64,000 bases of DNA from Propionibacteriales bacterium (GTDB lineage Bacteria; Actinomycetota; Actinomycetes; Propionibacteriales; Nocardioidaceae), in contig WHTJ01000007.1 of the NCBI GenBank assembly GCA_009377795.1, forward strand, positions 23,754-87,753, given 5' to 3'. The notes below the pieces were generated by a model, which did not search any database, had not been told where the DNA came from, and worked only from the letters and a program-made list of their open reading frames with translations. Positions 8,905 to 19,279 of this stretch are shown here, piece after piece. Position 1 is the first letter of the stretch. Each line of letters opens with the position of its first letter. The position numbers and the translations under genes are program-made.

Positions 8905-10170
8905 CTAATTTGTTATTGAGTCGGTAGATCGCCGGTGCTTACCGAGCCCGCCGTCCTCGCTCGCCAGCGTGACGGCGGCGTGGTCGAGGGACCGGACGGC
9001 GGCCGCCGCGAGCAGCTTGGCGCCGACCGCCACCGCGCCCTCGTCGACTCGCAGGTTGCCCTGGTGCAGGTCGTACGTCGGCCCGCCGGGCGTGCGCGTC
9101 CCCAGCCGGGCCATGGCACCCGGAACCGACTCGAGGTACCACGCGAAGTCCTCGCCACCGAGGGTCTGTGCCGTATTGGTGACCGCATCCTCACCGATGG
9201 CGCTCAGCGCGGCGGACGCCAGGAGCACGATGGACGTCGAGTCGTTGACCACCGGCGGGACACCGCGTACGTACTCGACCTCGACCTCGACACCGTACGG
9301 AGCGGCCAGCTCGTGGATCATCGTGGTGATGACCTCGCGGGCCGCCCGCCACGCGTCCGCGTCCAGCATCCGCACCGTGCCGGCGGCCTCGCCCATGGAC
9401 GGGATGACGTTCTTCGCCGTACCGGCGCGGATCTCGCCCCAGACCACGCTGGCGCCCGCGCGCGGGTCGAGCCGGCGGGACAGGACGGCCGGCAGGTCGG
9501 AGACGATCTTCGCGAGCGCGTAGGTCAGGTCCTGCGTGTTGTGCGGGCGGGAGGTGTGGCCGCCGCGCCCCTTGAGGTGTACGCCGAGCGCGTCGGCGGC
9601 TCCGGTGATCGGGCCCTCCCGCAACCCCACCCGGCCGACGTCGAGGGTCGGATCGCAGTGCAGGGCGAACAGCCGGCTCACCCCCTCGAGACCGCCGGAG
9701 GAGATGACCCCGAGCGCACCGCCCGGCATGACCTCCTCGGCCGGCTGGAACAGCAGCCGCACCCGACCGGGGAGCTGTCCGTGCGCGTCCATCTCGGCGA
9801 GCGCGTGCGCCGCTCCGAGCAGGGCGGTGGTGTGCACGTCGTGGCCGCACGCGTGCGCCACGCCGGGGACGGTGGACCGCCACGGGTCCTCGGTGGTGTC
9901 GTGCACCGGCAGGGCGTCCATATCGGCGCGCAGCGCGACCACCGGTCCGTCGCCCGTGCCGACATCGGCTATGAGCCCGGAGCGCGGCAGCCGCTGGCAG
10001 GCGACGCCGACCGAGGTGAGCCGGTCCTCGATCAGTCCCGTGGTCCGTTGCTCCTGCCAGGCCAGCTCGGGGTGGGTGTGCAGCTCACGCCGGATCGCCA
10101 CCAGATCGTGGGCGATCTTCTCGACGTACGCCGCGACGTTCGACGCCTGCGTAGCGAACTCATCTCGCAC
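8905..10170 (-). CDS. M20-family amidohydrolase / peptidase
   Basis: A zinc- or manganese-dependent hydrolase of the M20D type (N-acyl amino acid or related amide hydrolases). Metal-binding motifs are present: HTHPELAWQEQRT, GHACGHDVHTTALLGAAH with Cys and His ligands, AEEVMPGGA, FALHCDP, and a final His in DLHQGN. The frame stays open upstream to 10266, but that extension runs through the dispersed repeat at 10219-10282 and is unlikely to be coding. I place the start at GTG 10168-10170 (VRDEFATQ), which sits 7 bases after a TACCTT -10-like box and would give a leaderless message; an ATG at 10200 is the alternative. It may start the nucleoside operon, but its own substrate is unknown. Confidence 0.88.
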   Translation of the reverse strand: MRDEFATQASNVAAYVEKIAHDLVAIRRELHTHPELAWQEQRTTGLIEDRLTSVGVACQRLPRSGLIADVGTGDGPVVALRADMDALPVHDTTEDPWRSTVPGVAHACGHDVHTTALLGAAHALAEMDAHGQLPGRVRLLFQPAEEVMPGGALGVISSGGLEGVSRLFALHCDPTLDVGRVGLREGPITGAADALGVHLKGRGGHTSRPHNTQDLTYALAKIVSDLPAVLSRRLDPRAGASVVWGEIRAGTAKNVIPSMGEAAGTVRMLDADAWRAAREVITTMIHELAAPYGVEVEVEYVRGVPPVVNDSTSIVLLASAALSAIGEDAVTNTAQTLGGEDFAWYLESVPGAMARLGTRTPGGPTYDLHQGNLRVDEGAVAVGAKLLAAAAVRSLDHAAVTLASEDGGLGKHRRSTDSITN

Positions 10171-10218
10171 GATCAGTAAGGTACCCCGCAACCGCGGCAT
10201 CGTACGCACAGGACCGCA

Positions 10219-10282
10219 CGACGAAACGCCGCACGTCTGGCCGTTTCCCTCGCGCCGAGATTGCACATCTGGCCGTTTCCCT
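10219..10282. repeat. Dispersed repeat family A, two tandem 32-bp units
   Basis: Two adjacent 32-bp units, 10219-10250 and 10251-10282. Their last 20 bases agree at 19 positions (GCACATCTGGCCGTTTCCCT in the second). The second carries the family core CGCGCCGAGATTGCAC that recurs elsewhere in the window. The array lies between the amidohydrolase and the mutase gene, both on the minus strand. Confidence 0.75.
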
Positions 10283-10299
10283 CACGCCGGGCCGGACGC

Positions 10300-11886
<1,587 letters not shown>

Positions 11887-11955
11887 GAGGTTATGTCGCC
11901 GTGCGCCGCCTGGATACGCCTGACCCCGTGAGATCCCCCACGCCTGTGCCGCGAC

Positions 11956-12282
11956 TCACTCGACGAGGAGGTGCGGGCACACCTGGACCGGGAACGGGAC
12001 CCGGGCGTCGTACCGGCTCTGCCCGGGGACGTCGGGCTGCATCACGGTGTCGTCGGCCAGCGCGACGTCGAACGGCGCGATCAGCACCTCCATCTCGGCC
12101 GGACAGGCCGCCCGCAACAGAACCGCAAGCTCGAGCACACCGCGCTGGTGACGATGCGCTGGCGCCGGAGTCACGATCAACGCCCCGTCGATGAGCTCGT
12201 AGCGGTGCCCGTCATCGGGCATCGCATCCAGGTCGGCCCGGGTGAGCGGCCGGCTTCGCGGCAGGGTCGTCACAGACACCAT
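11956..12282 (-). pseudogene. Truncated Uma2-family (DUF820) endonuclease-like gene
   Basis: A 108-residue product with the N-terminal half of the Uma2/DUF820 restriction-endonuclease-like fold: LTRADLDAMPDDGHRYELIDGALIV, split in the family by a Glu-x-x-Asp-Gly signature, then HQRGVLELAVLL and ADDTVMQPDV. Intact members run to about 180-200 residues and continue after MQPDV with the catalytic core, including a VEVLSPST-type motif. Here the frame ends just where that motif should begin (PHLLVE, then stop). The ATG at 12280-12282 has a good GAGGAG site upstream. Loss of the catalytic half suggests a decaying gene or antitoxin-like remnant. It is followed 70 bases later by the mutase gene. Confidence 0.75.
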
Positions 12283-12315
12283 GGTCACTCCTCGTCGGCA
12301 TGATCGCCAACCCTC

Positions 12316-12403
12316 ACCACCGTTTCCCGACCCAATACGCATAGACGGTGCCCGAGCCCGGCCTCCTACCACCGTTTCCCGACCCAGTGGTCGAAGACGG
12401 TGG
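12316..12403. repeat. Dispersed repeat family C, two copies with inverted ends
   Basis: Two copies, 12316-12352 and 12368-12403, start with ACCACCGTTTCCCGACCCA and end with AGACGGTG. The ends are inverted (CACCGT at 12318-12323 with ACGGTG at 12345-12350; CCACCGT at 12369-12375 with ACGGTGG at 12397-12403). They fill the divergent space between the Uma2 remnant and the acetyltransferase gene. A third copy is at 60985-61021. Confidence 0.75.
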
Positions 12404-12450
12404 CAGCGGTCGCCACGAAAATCGCTGGCGCCCGCTGGCAGGCTGACACT

Positions 12451-13212
12451 GTGACGCCCGACGTACTCGCACTCGAAGACATCATGAGCGACGGCTGGTG
12501 GCCGCTGGAGCACGAGTGGGACGGCCGTTGGCTGCTTCGTGCGTCCGAGGGGCTCACCGGCCGCGGCAACTCGGCGCTCCCGTTGGGAACGCCGTCCCGG
12601 CCGCTGAAGGAGGCGATCGACGGCGCTGCGGCGTTCTACCTGGCGCGCGGACAGCGTCCGATGTTCGCGGTGCCGCTGCCCCTGGAGGTCACGGGGCACG
12701 ACGACGGCGGCCCCCTGGCGTCCGAGCTCGTCCGGCGCGGGTACCGAGTCCACACGCCGGCCCTCGTCATGACCGCCCGCTCGGTCGCGGTGGCCGCGCA
12801 GCCTCCGCGCAACGGCCATGCCCCGGTCGAGCTGCTGACCACGCCCGACGACGACTGGCGCGGCCTGTACCGCTATCGGGGGCGCTCCCTGCCTCCGGTC
12901 GCCGAGAAGCTCCTGATGTCGGCTCCGGATGTACGGTTCGCGGCCCTGCGGCTCGACGGTACGGCGGCCGCCGTCGGACGGATCGCGGTGTCGCGTGGCT
13001 GGGGCGGCATCACCGCGATGGAGGTGGCGCCGGCGTACCGTCGCCGCGGTTACGGCCACAGAATCCTGACCGCCCTTGCCGAGTACGCCGGCCGGCGGGA
13101 CGCGGAGTGGCTCTACCTGCAGGTGGCCGAGGACAACGTCGCCGCACAGAACCTCTTCGCCCGCGCCGGATTCCGCGCGCACCATCGCTACCACTACCGC
13201 GTGCTCGACTGA
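12451..13212 (+). CDS. GNAT-family N-acetyltransferase
   Basis: A 253-residue protein whose C-terminal half is a GNAT domain: the acetyl-CoA loop VAPAYRRRGYGHRIL (Q/R-x-x-G-x-G/A type) near residue 193 and YLQVAEDNVAAQNLFARAGF near the end. The N-terminal half (WWPLEHEWDGRWLLRASEGLTGRGNSALPLG) resembles the unusual first domain of actinobacterial two-part acetyltransferases. I choose GTG 12451 because this N-terminal pattern begins there; the frame is open up to 12400 but passes into the flanking repeat region. A CAGGCT box 6 bases upstream of GTG is a weak leaderless-promoter candidate. The substrate is not known. Confidence 0.88.
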   Translation: MTPDVLALEDIMSDGWWPLEHEWDGRWLLRASEGLTGRGNSALPLGTPSRPLKEAIDGAAAFYLARGQRPMFAVPLPLEVTGHDDGGPLASELVRRGYRVHTPALVMTARSVAVAAQPPRNGHAPVELLTTPDDDWRGLYRYRGRSLPPVAEKLLMSAPDVRFAALRLDGTAAAVGRIAVSRGWGGITAMEVAPAYRRRGYGHRILTALAEYAGRRDAEWLYLQVAEDNVAAQNLFARAGFRAHHRYHYRVLD

Positions 13213-13249
13213 CCAACTCAGGAGACCGATGTCAGTTCTGCGATCCCCT

Positions 13250-13308
13250 TTGCGTGGCGCGTTCTGGTTGCGATCTGCGAGATCTGGCGACCATTTCGCG
13301 CCACGCAA
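13250..13308. repeat. Inverted repeat, dispersed family B, between convergent genes
   Basis: Perfect 12-bp arms TTGCGTGGCGCG (13250-13261) and CGCGCCACGCAA (13297-13308) enclose a smaller GATCT-GCG-AGATC hairpin. It lies between the plus-strand acetyltransferase and the minus-strand dehydratase, so it could end transcription from both sides. The arm plus TTCTGG recurs at 44771-44845, which marks it as a repeat family and not only a local terminator. Confidence 0.7.
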
Positions 13309-13317
13309 GGTGAGCCG

Positions 13318-14247
13318 TCAGGGCACGGCCGGGTTGTTGCCGCCGCTGATCACGACCGCGACGGTGTCCCCCGGATGCACGGTGACGGCTCCGCTCATCA
13401 AGGCGGCCAGCGCCACCGATGCGCCCGGCTCGGCCAGCACCCGGCAGCGCCGCCACAGCCACCGGCGAGCGGCCAGGATGTCCTCCTCGGCGACCAGCGG
13501 CACGTCGATCCCGTCCGTACGGGCCAGCTCGAACGCCGTACGCCCGATCACGGACGGGCCCAGCGAGTCGGCCGCGACGCCCCCGACCTCCACCGGAACC
13601 GGCTCGCCGGCGGCGAGGGCGGCGTGCAGGTTGGCGCACAACTCCGGTTCGACCGGCTGGACGCGGGCCCGCCCCTCGAGCGCGATCCGGAGGCCCGAGT
13701 ACAGCCCGCCACCGCCACAGCCGACCAGCACCAGGTCGGCCTCCGGCGCTTGCTCAGCCAGTTCGAGACCGAGCGTCCCCTGACCGCAGATGGTGGTCTC
13801 CTGCTGGTACGGGTGGATCAGCGGTACGCCGCGCTCCTCCGCCCATGCCGTACCGGCCGCGAACATCTCCGCCATCGAGCCGTCCACGACGTGCACGCTG
13901 CCGCCGTACGCCCGGATCCGGTCCACCTTCTCCGGAGTGGCGATCGCCGGCACGAACACGTCGGCCTGCGCGTCGACCCGCGCGGCCGCCCACGCGACGG
14001 CGGCACCATGGTTCCCGCCGGAGACGGCGGCGAACGTCTTGGGCAGCGGGTCGGCGGACAGCACCGAGTTGAGGGCGCCTCGCGCCTTGAACGAGCCGGT
14101 GTGCTGGAGCAGCTCCAGCTTCAGCAGCACCCTGGCGGGTACGCCGAGCTCGTCGCCGTGCAGCTCCATCACCGGGGTACGCCGGATCCCGGTGTGGATG
14201 CGGACCTGCGCCGCCTCCACGTCCACGGTGGTGGGTGTCGGGCTCAT
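13318..14247 (-). CDS. Threonine/serine dehydratase-like PLP enzyme
   Basis: A fold-type II PLP enzyme of 309 residues. The Schiff-base lysine lies in LLQHTGSFKARGA (about residue 53), the Asn-binding loop is SGGNHGAAVAWAA, and the phosphate-binding glycine loop is GCGGGGLYSG near residue 178. Length fits single-domain catabolic threonine/serine dehydratases without a regulatory ACT domain, so feedback control by isoleucine is unlikely. Serine racemase or a related ammonia-lyase activity cannot be excluded. The start overlaps the end of the upstream YihY gene by ATGA, so the two are probably translated together; no functional link is evident. Confidence 0.85.
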   Translation of the reverse strand: MSPTPTTVDVEAAQVRIHTGIRRTPVMELHGDELGVPARVLLKLELLQHTGSFKARGALNSVLSADPLPKTFAAVSGGNHGAAVAWAAARVDAQADVFVPAIATPEKVDRIRAYGGSVHVVDGSMAEMFAAGTAWAEERGVPLIHPYQQETTICGQGTLGLELAEQAPEADLVLVGCGGGGLYSGLRIALEGRARVQPVEPELCANLHAALAAGEPVPVEVGGVAADSLGPSVIGRTAFELARTDGIDVPLVAEEDILAARRWLWRRCRVLAEPGASVALAALMSGAVTVHPGDTVAVVISGGNNPAVP

Positions 14248-15404
14248 TGGTCCTCCCGCCGAGAACGTCTGATCGCGGACAGTGCGGAGGCGACCAGCGC
14301 CCCGAGCACGGCGCCGGCGGCGAACGTCTCACGGCTCTCCCGCCGCGCCGCCTTCTGTTCGGCCGAGAGCGGCGGCCAGGGCGCTTCCGCCTCCATCTGC
14401 GGTACGGACCCTCGGGCCGCCTCGGCGGTGTCCTCCACGCTCATGGCGCCCTCCGGACTCGCTCCGAGCCGCGCGGCCGTCATGACGCGAGAGGCCCGCG
14501 CGGTGATCGCCCAGGCCGCGCCGTACAGCGTCACCCGGGAGAAGTAGTTGATCCACACCAGCAGCACCAGCGCGACCCCGAGCACGGCGAACGCCGGATC
14601 GTTCGTCGCCAACCTGATCAGGGTCGAGGCCAACAACTTCAGCACCTCGAACCCGGCGGCGGCCAGCAGCGCGCCATGAAGCAACGCCCGCCCCGGCAGG
14701 TCGGGCTTGGGCAGGATCCGGAAGATCGCCAGGAAGAGGACGGTGCTGGCCGCGATACCCAGGACGATCCCGATCGCCCACACGGCCGCCCGCATCCCCA
14801 CGCCGCTCACATCGTCGAGCGCCACCAGCTCCAGAAGCTCGGTCGTGAAGGCCGCGGCGGCACCGGACAGCGCCACCGAGACCATGAGCGTCAGGCCGAT
14901 GACCGCCAGGGCGGACAGGTCGACCAGCTTGCCCACGACGAGGTTGCGCCGCTCCGCCTTCGGCACCAGGAACATCGCCTGCAGGGCGTTACGCAGCCCG
15001 GACAGCCAGCCGAGACCCGAGTACAGCAGGCCGACGACGCCGATCACTCCGGCCGCGACCTTGGCGTCCTCGAACACGCTGATCTGGATCGCGGCATCGT
15101 CGCCGTCGCCGATCAGGCCGGGGAAGACCGACTGCAGGGCCATGGTGACGTTGTCCCGGGCCTCCGGGTAGACGCCGATGAGGTACCCGACGACGGCGAA
15201 CGCGAGCGCCAGCACCGGGAAGAAGGACAGGAAGCCGAAGAACGTCACGGCTCCGGCGAGCACGTTTCCCTGTACGTCGCCGTAGTGCTGCAGCATTCGG
15301 GCCGCGTGGTCGAGGAGCGGGTGCCGGCGGCGCATCTCCGCAAAGCGCGCCTTGGCGCGGGCGACCAGTCCCGGTTTCTTCGTCTCCTGCGTCGTCGCCA
15401 CCAC
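14244..15404 (-). CDS. YihY/BrkB-family integral membrane protein
   Basis: A polytopic inner-membrane protein of 386 residues. The conserved opening DVQGNVLAGAVTFFGFLSFFP (split by the first helix, near residues 42-65) and the later RILPKPDLPGRALLHGALLAA and LVLLVWINYFSRVTLYGAAW blocks are typical of the YihY/virulence factor BrkB family (six helices). The hydrophilic C-terminus ends with another hydrophobic segment (TFAAGAVLGALVASALSAI) and a basic tail. The start is GTG at 15402-15404, chosen because a GGAGGAG ribosome-binding site lies 7 bases upstream; longer in-frame extensions would run into the RNA-ligase-like gene. The biochemical role of the family is not settled; it is not RNase BN. 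Confidence 0.9.
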   Translation of the reverse strand: MVATTQETKKPGLVARAKARFAEMRRRHPLLDHAARMLQHYGDVQGNVLAGAVTFFGFLSFFPVLALAFAVVGYLIGVYPEARDNVTMALQSVFPGLIGDGDDAAIQISVFEDAKVAAGVIGVVGLLYSGLGWLSGLRNALQAMFLVPKAERRNLVVGKLVDLSALAVIGLTLMVSVALSGAAAAFTTELLELVALDDVSGVGMRAAVWAIGIVLGIAASTVLFLAIFRILPKPDLPGRALLHGALLAAAGFEVLKLLASTLIRLATNDPAFAVLGVALVLLVWINYFSRVTLYGAAWAITARASRVMTAARLGASPEGAMSVEDTAEAARGSVPQMEAEAPWPPLSAEQKAARRESRETFAAGAVLGALVASALSAIRRSRREDQ

Positions 15405-15430
15405 CCGAAAGCTCCTCCGCCGCCGGACGA

Positions 15431-16000
15431 TCAGTCCACCGGCCCGCCGCTGCCGGCCTCGGGTCCCTGGGTCTCCAGCTCCGGGATCCGCTCGGCCAGG
15501 CCGAACTCCTGATGGGTCCGCCACATGGCGTCCTTGCCGTGGATGAACAGCTGGAACGCCCCGACGTCGAACACACACTCGTAACCGGACAGCGCCGTGA
15601 ACGCCGTGTCCAGGGCGGCGTCGTCGAGGTGCTGCGCCACCGTGACATGGGGATGGTACGGATAGTGCAGCTCCTGGGCGAGCCGCCCGGACCGGACGTC
15701 GTTGGCGAGCAGCTCGCACGACGAGATGCCCTCGGCCAGCGCGACGAACACCACCGGAGACACCGGACGAAACGTCGCCGTACCCCGAAGCCTGATCACG
15801 AACCCGCAGTTCCGCTTCGCCACCTCGGCCAGGTGCTCCTCGACCTCCGGGAGCTCCGCCGCGGCGATCGTGGTCGGGGGAAGCAGCGTCACATGGCTCG
15901 GGATCGCATTCGCCTGGCCGTCACCGAACGACGCGCGGAGCCGGCGCAGTTCGCTGCCGTACGGCTCTGGGATGGCGATGGCCACGCCGATCGTCTGCAC
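15431..16000 (-). CDS. 2'-5' RNA ligase / cyclic phosphodiesterase-like protein
   Basis: A two-histidine (2H) phosphoesterase of about 189 residues. Both catalytic H-x-T motifs are visible: SHVTLLPP near residue 35 and PHVTVAQH near residue 122. The fold acts on 2',3'-cyclic phosphates or 2'-5' linkages in RNA, but cellular substrates in bacteria are mostly unknown. The frame can be extended to a TTG at 16039 overlapping trpS. I favour GTG 15998-16000, because a TACAGT -10-like box ends exactly 6 bases upstream, giving a likely leaderless transcript. Confidence 0.82.
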   Translation of the reverse strand: MQTIGVAIAIPEPYGSELRRLRASFGDGQANAIPSHVTLLPPTTIAAAELPEVEEHLAEVAKRNCGFVIRLRGTATFRPVSPVVFVALAEGISSCELLANDVRSGRLAQELHYPYHPHVTVAQHLDDAALDTAFTALSGYECVFDVGAFQLFIHGKDAMWRTHQEFGLAERIPELETQGPEAGSGGPVD

Positions 16001-16019
16001 GTCGGGACTGTACCCATGG

Positions 16020-17189
<1,170 letters not shown>

Positions 17190-18509
17190 TCAGCCGACCC
17201 GATCGGCGGGCTCGTCGACCTCGCCCGGCTCCGGAGAGTGACGAGTCACTCGCACCCGGGATACACGTCGTCCGTCGAGCTCGGTGACGGTCAGTGCGTG
17301 GCCCTCGTGGTCCACGGTGTCTCCCGGGTGCGGCAGGTGGCCGAGCCGGCTCACGACGAAGCCGGCCACCGTCTCGTACGGGCCGTCGGGCAGGCTCAGG
17401 CCGGTCTCGTCCTCGAAGTCGTCGAGGTTCAGCAGGCCGTCGACGTCGATGTCACCGGTGAGATGGCGGGTGGTCTCGACCTCGTCGGTGTCGTACTCAT
17501 CGCGAATGTCGCCGACGACCTCCTCCATCAGGTCCTCGAGGGTGACGATGCCGGCCGTCCCGCCGTACTCGTCCAGCACGATCGCCATGTGCGCGGACGC
17601 CCGCCGCATGTCGGTCATGGCGGCGATGATGTGCCGGGTCGAGGGCAACATGAGCACCTCGCGGGCGAGCTCACCGACCCGCAGCGAACGGTCGGCCAGG
17701 TCCGGGTTCAGCAGGTCGCGCACGTGCACGAACCCAACGACGTCGTCCGACGAGTCCCGGATCACCGGATAGCGGGAATGCGCCTTGTCTTGTGCGTACC
17801 GCACGGCCTTGCGCACCGGCAGCGCGGCGTCGATGAAGTCGACCTCCGTGCGCGGCACCATCACCTCGCGGATCTGCCGTCCACCGGCCGCGAACACGTC
17901 GGTGAGGATCCGCCGCTCGTCGTCGGTCAGCGTGTCCTGCACCGACACCATGTCCCGCAGCTCCTCGTGGCTGATCCGTTCCCGGGCGGCCCGGGGATCG
18001 CCGCCCAACAGCCGCACGACGACGTTGGTCGAGACCGACAGCGACCAGATGACCGGGCGGCCGATCCGCGCCACGCGGTCGACGAACGGTGCGAGCGCGA
18101 GCGAGAACCCCTCGGCCCGTTGCAGCGCCAGGCGCTTGGCCGCCAGCTCGCCGAGCACGATGCTCACGTACGAGATGGTGATCGTGACGAGGACCAGGGC
18201 GACCGTCGGGGCCGCGCCCTCCGGCACCCCGGCGTCCCCGAGCACCGGCCCGAGGTCGTCGGCCAGGGTGGCCCCGCCCACCGCTGCGGAGAGGAAGCCC
18301 ATCACCGTGACCCCGATCTGGACCGCCGACAGGAACCGGTTCGGGTTCTCGGCGACCCGGGCGACGGTGGCGCCGCGCCTGCCGCGCTCGCGAAGCGCCA
18401 TGATCTGGCCCTCGCGCAACGAGACCAGCGCGATCTCCGCGGCGGCGAAGACACCACCGATGATCACGAACAGCAGGATCAGTCCGATGTTGAGGAGCGT
18501 GCCGCTCAC
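17190..18509 (-). CDS. CNNM/HlyC-CorC family membrane protein with CBS domains
   Basis: A 439-residue protein in the order DUF21 transmembrane domain (about residues 1-190, opening IGGVFAAAEIALVSLREGQI), two CBS domains (about 205-330, with MVPRTEVDFIDAALPV and MAIVLDEYGGTAGIVTLEDL, both family hallmarks), and a CorC_HlyC transporter-associated domain at the C-terminus (GLLNLDDFEDETGL, then YETVAGFVVSRLGHLP). Family members are linked to magnesium or cobalt efflux and ion homeostasis. The gene appears monocistronic and ends at a perfect stem-loop. It is divergent from DUF1707 at 18618. Confidence 0.93.
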   Translation of the reverse strand: MSGTLLNIGLILLFVIIGGVFAAAEIALVSLREGQIMALRERGRRGATVARVAENPNRFLSAVQIGVTVMGFLSAAVGGATLADDLGPVLGDAGVPEGAAPTVALVLVTITISYVSIVLGELAAKRLALQRAEGFSLALAPFVDRVARIGRPVIWSLSVSTNVVVRLLGGDPRAARERISHEELRDMVSVQDTLTDDERRILTDVFAAGGRQIREVMVPRTEVDFIDAALPVRKAVRYAQDKAHSRYPVIRDSSDDVVGFVHVRDLLNPDLADRSLRVGELAREVLMLPSTRHIIAAMTDMRRASAHMAIVLDEYGGTAGIVTLEDLMEEVVGDIRDEYDTDEVETTRHLTGDIDVDGLLNLDDFEDETGLSLPDGPYETVAGFVVSRLGHLPHPGDTVDHEGHALTVTELDGRRVSRVRVTRHSPEPGEVDEPADRVG

Positions 18510-18605
18510 CGATCAGCCTCCGTGGGCCCGTCGACGACGGCACCTGGTATTACAGGACTCGTCCATGCAAAAAGCGTAGTCGATCACGGCGACCACGCGG
18601 CGGGC

Positions 18606-18611
18606 TAAGGT
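18606..18611 (+). promoter_or_regulatory. -10 box TAAGGT of a probable leaderless promoter
   Basis: TAAGGT ends 6 bases before the ATG at 18618, which places the transcription start at or next to the start codon. No Shine-Dalgarno sequence is present. The same TANNNT spacing recurs before several other genes in the window. Confidence 0.55.
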
Positions 18612-18617
18612 CGGCAT

Positions 18618-19220
18618 ATGTCGACAACGGAGATGCGGGCGTCGGACGAGGAGCGGGACCGCGTCGTCGCGGCGCTCTCCGAGCACATGACCAGCGGCCG
18701 GCTGACCCTGGCCGAGCTGGAGGATCGAGTGGGGCTGGCGTTCGAGGCGACCACCCGCGGCGAGCTGGACAAGCTGACCGCGGACCTTCCGGACGTGCAC
18801 CCGGCCGCGCCGGCCGCCCGCAAGCCGACCCGCTGGATCGTCGGCCTCATGGGCGGCTCCAACAAGCACGGCCGGCGGCGGGTGGCCGAGCGGGTATATG
18901 CCGTAGCCGTCATGGGTGGACACGACATCGACCTGCGTGCGGCGGAGCTGGAGTCGGAGGACACCACGATCGTGGTGGTCGCGGTGATGGGCGGCACCGA
19001 CGTCTACGTGCCGGACGGCATCGACGTCGAGGTCGGCGGCTTCTCGATCATGGGCGGTACCAGTGAGCGCGGAAGCCGGCGCGGCCCGCGGCCGGGCGCT
19101 CCGCGGATCCGCATCCTTGCGTACAACCTCATGGGCGGCATCGACGTCTGGCGGCTTCCCAGGGAGGCGAAGGACCTGCCCCTCAAGCAGGCTCGGCGGG
19201 TCGCCAAGAACGCCACCTGA
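18618..19220 (+). CDS. DUF1707 protein with MGG-repeat C-terminal domain
   Basis: A 200-residue protein. The N-terminal DUF1707/SHOCT-like helix pair (MRASDEERDRVVAALSEHM through ELEDRVGLAFEATTRGELDKL, about residues 6-55) is followed by a beta-rich region. Five M-G-G motifs recur there at intervals of roughly 20-30 residues (LMGGS, VMGGH, VMGGT, IMGGT, LMGGI). This layout is seen in actinobacterial proteins that pair DUF1707 with a LiaF-like cell-envelope-response domain. There is no signal peptide or clear membrane helix. The gene is preceded by a likely leaderless promoter. The function is unknown; a regulatory or envelope-sensing role is inferred from the family. Confidence 0.85.
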   Translation: MSTTEMRASDEERDRVVAALSEHMTSGRLTLAELEDRVGLAFEATTRGELDKLTADLPDVHPAAPAARKPTRWIVGLMGGSNKHGRRRVAERVYAVAVMGGHDIDLRAAELESEDTTIVVVAVMGGTDVYVPDGIDVEVGGFSIMGGTSERGSRRGPRPGAPRIRILAYNLMGGIDVWRLPREAKDLPLKQARRVAKNAT

Positions 19221-19279
19221 GTACGCCGGCATCCTAATCCGGTTGGCCGGCGCACCCCGTCGCCTGCACAGTTGTCCGC

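Noticed and set aside
2067..10170. A secondary-metabolite cluster around the P450
   Set aside because: All neighbours are uptake and salvage genes; no polyketide, peptide or terpene synthase is present.
11956..13308. A single 450-codon minus-strand gene covering the Uma2 fragment
   Set aside because: Only the last 108 codons resemble a family; the upstream part is antisense to the acetyltransferase gene and crosses repeat family C.
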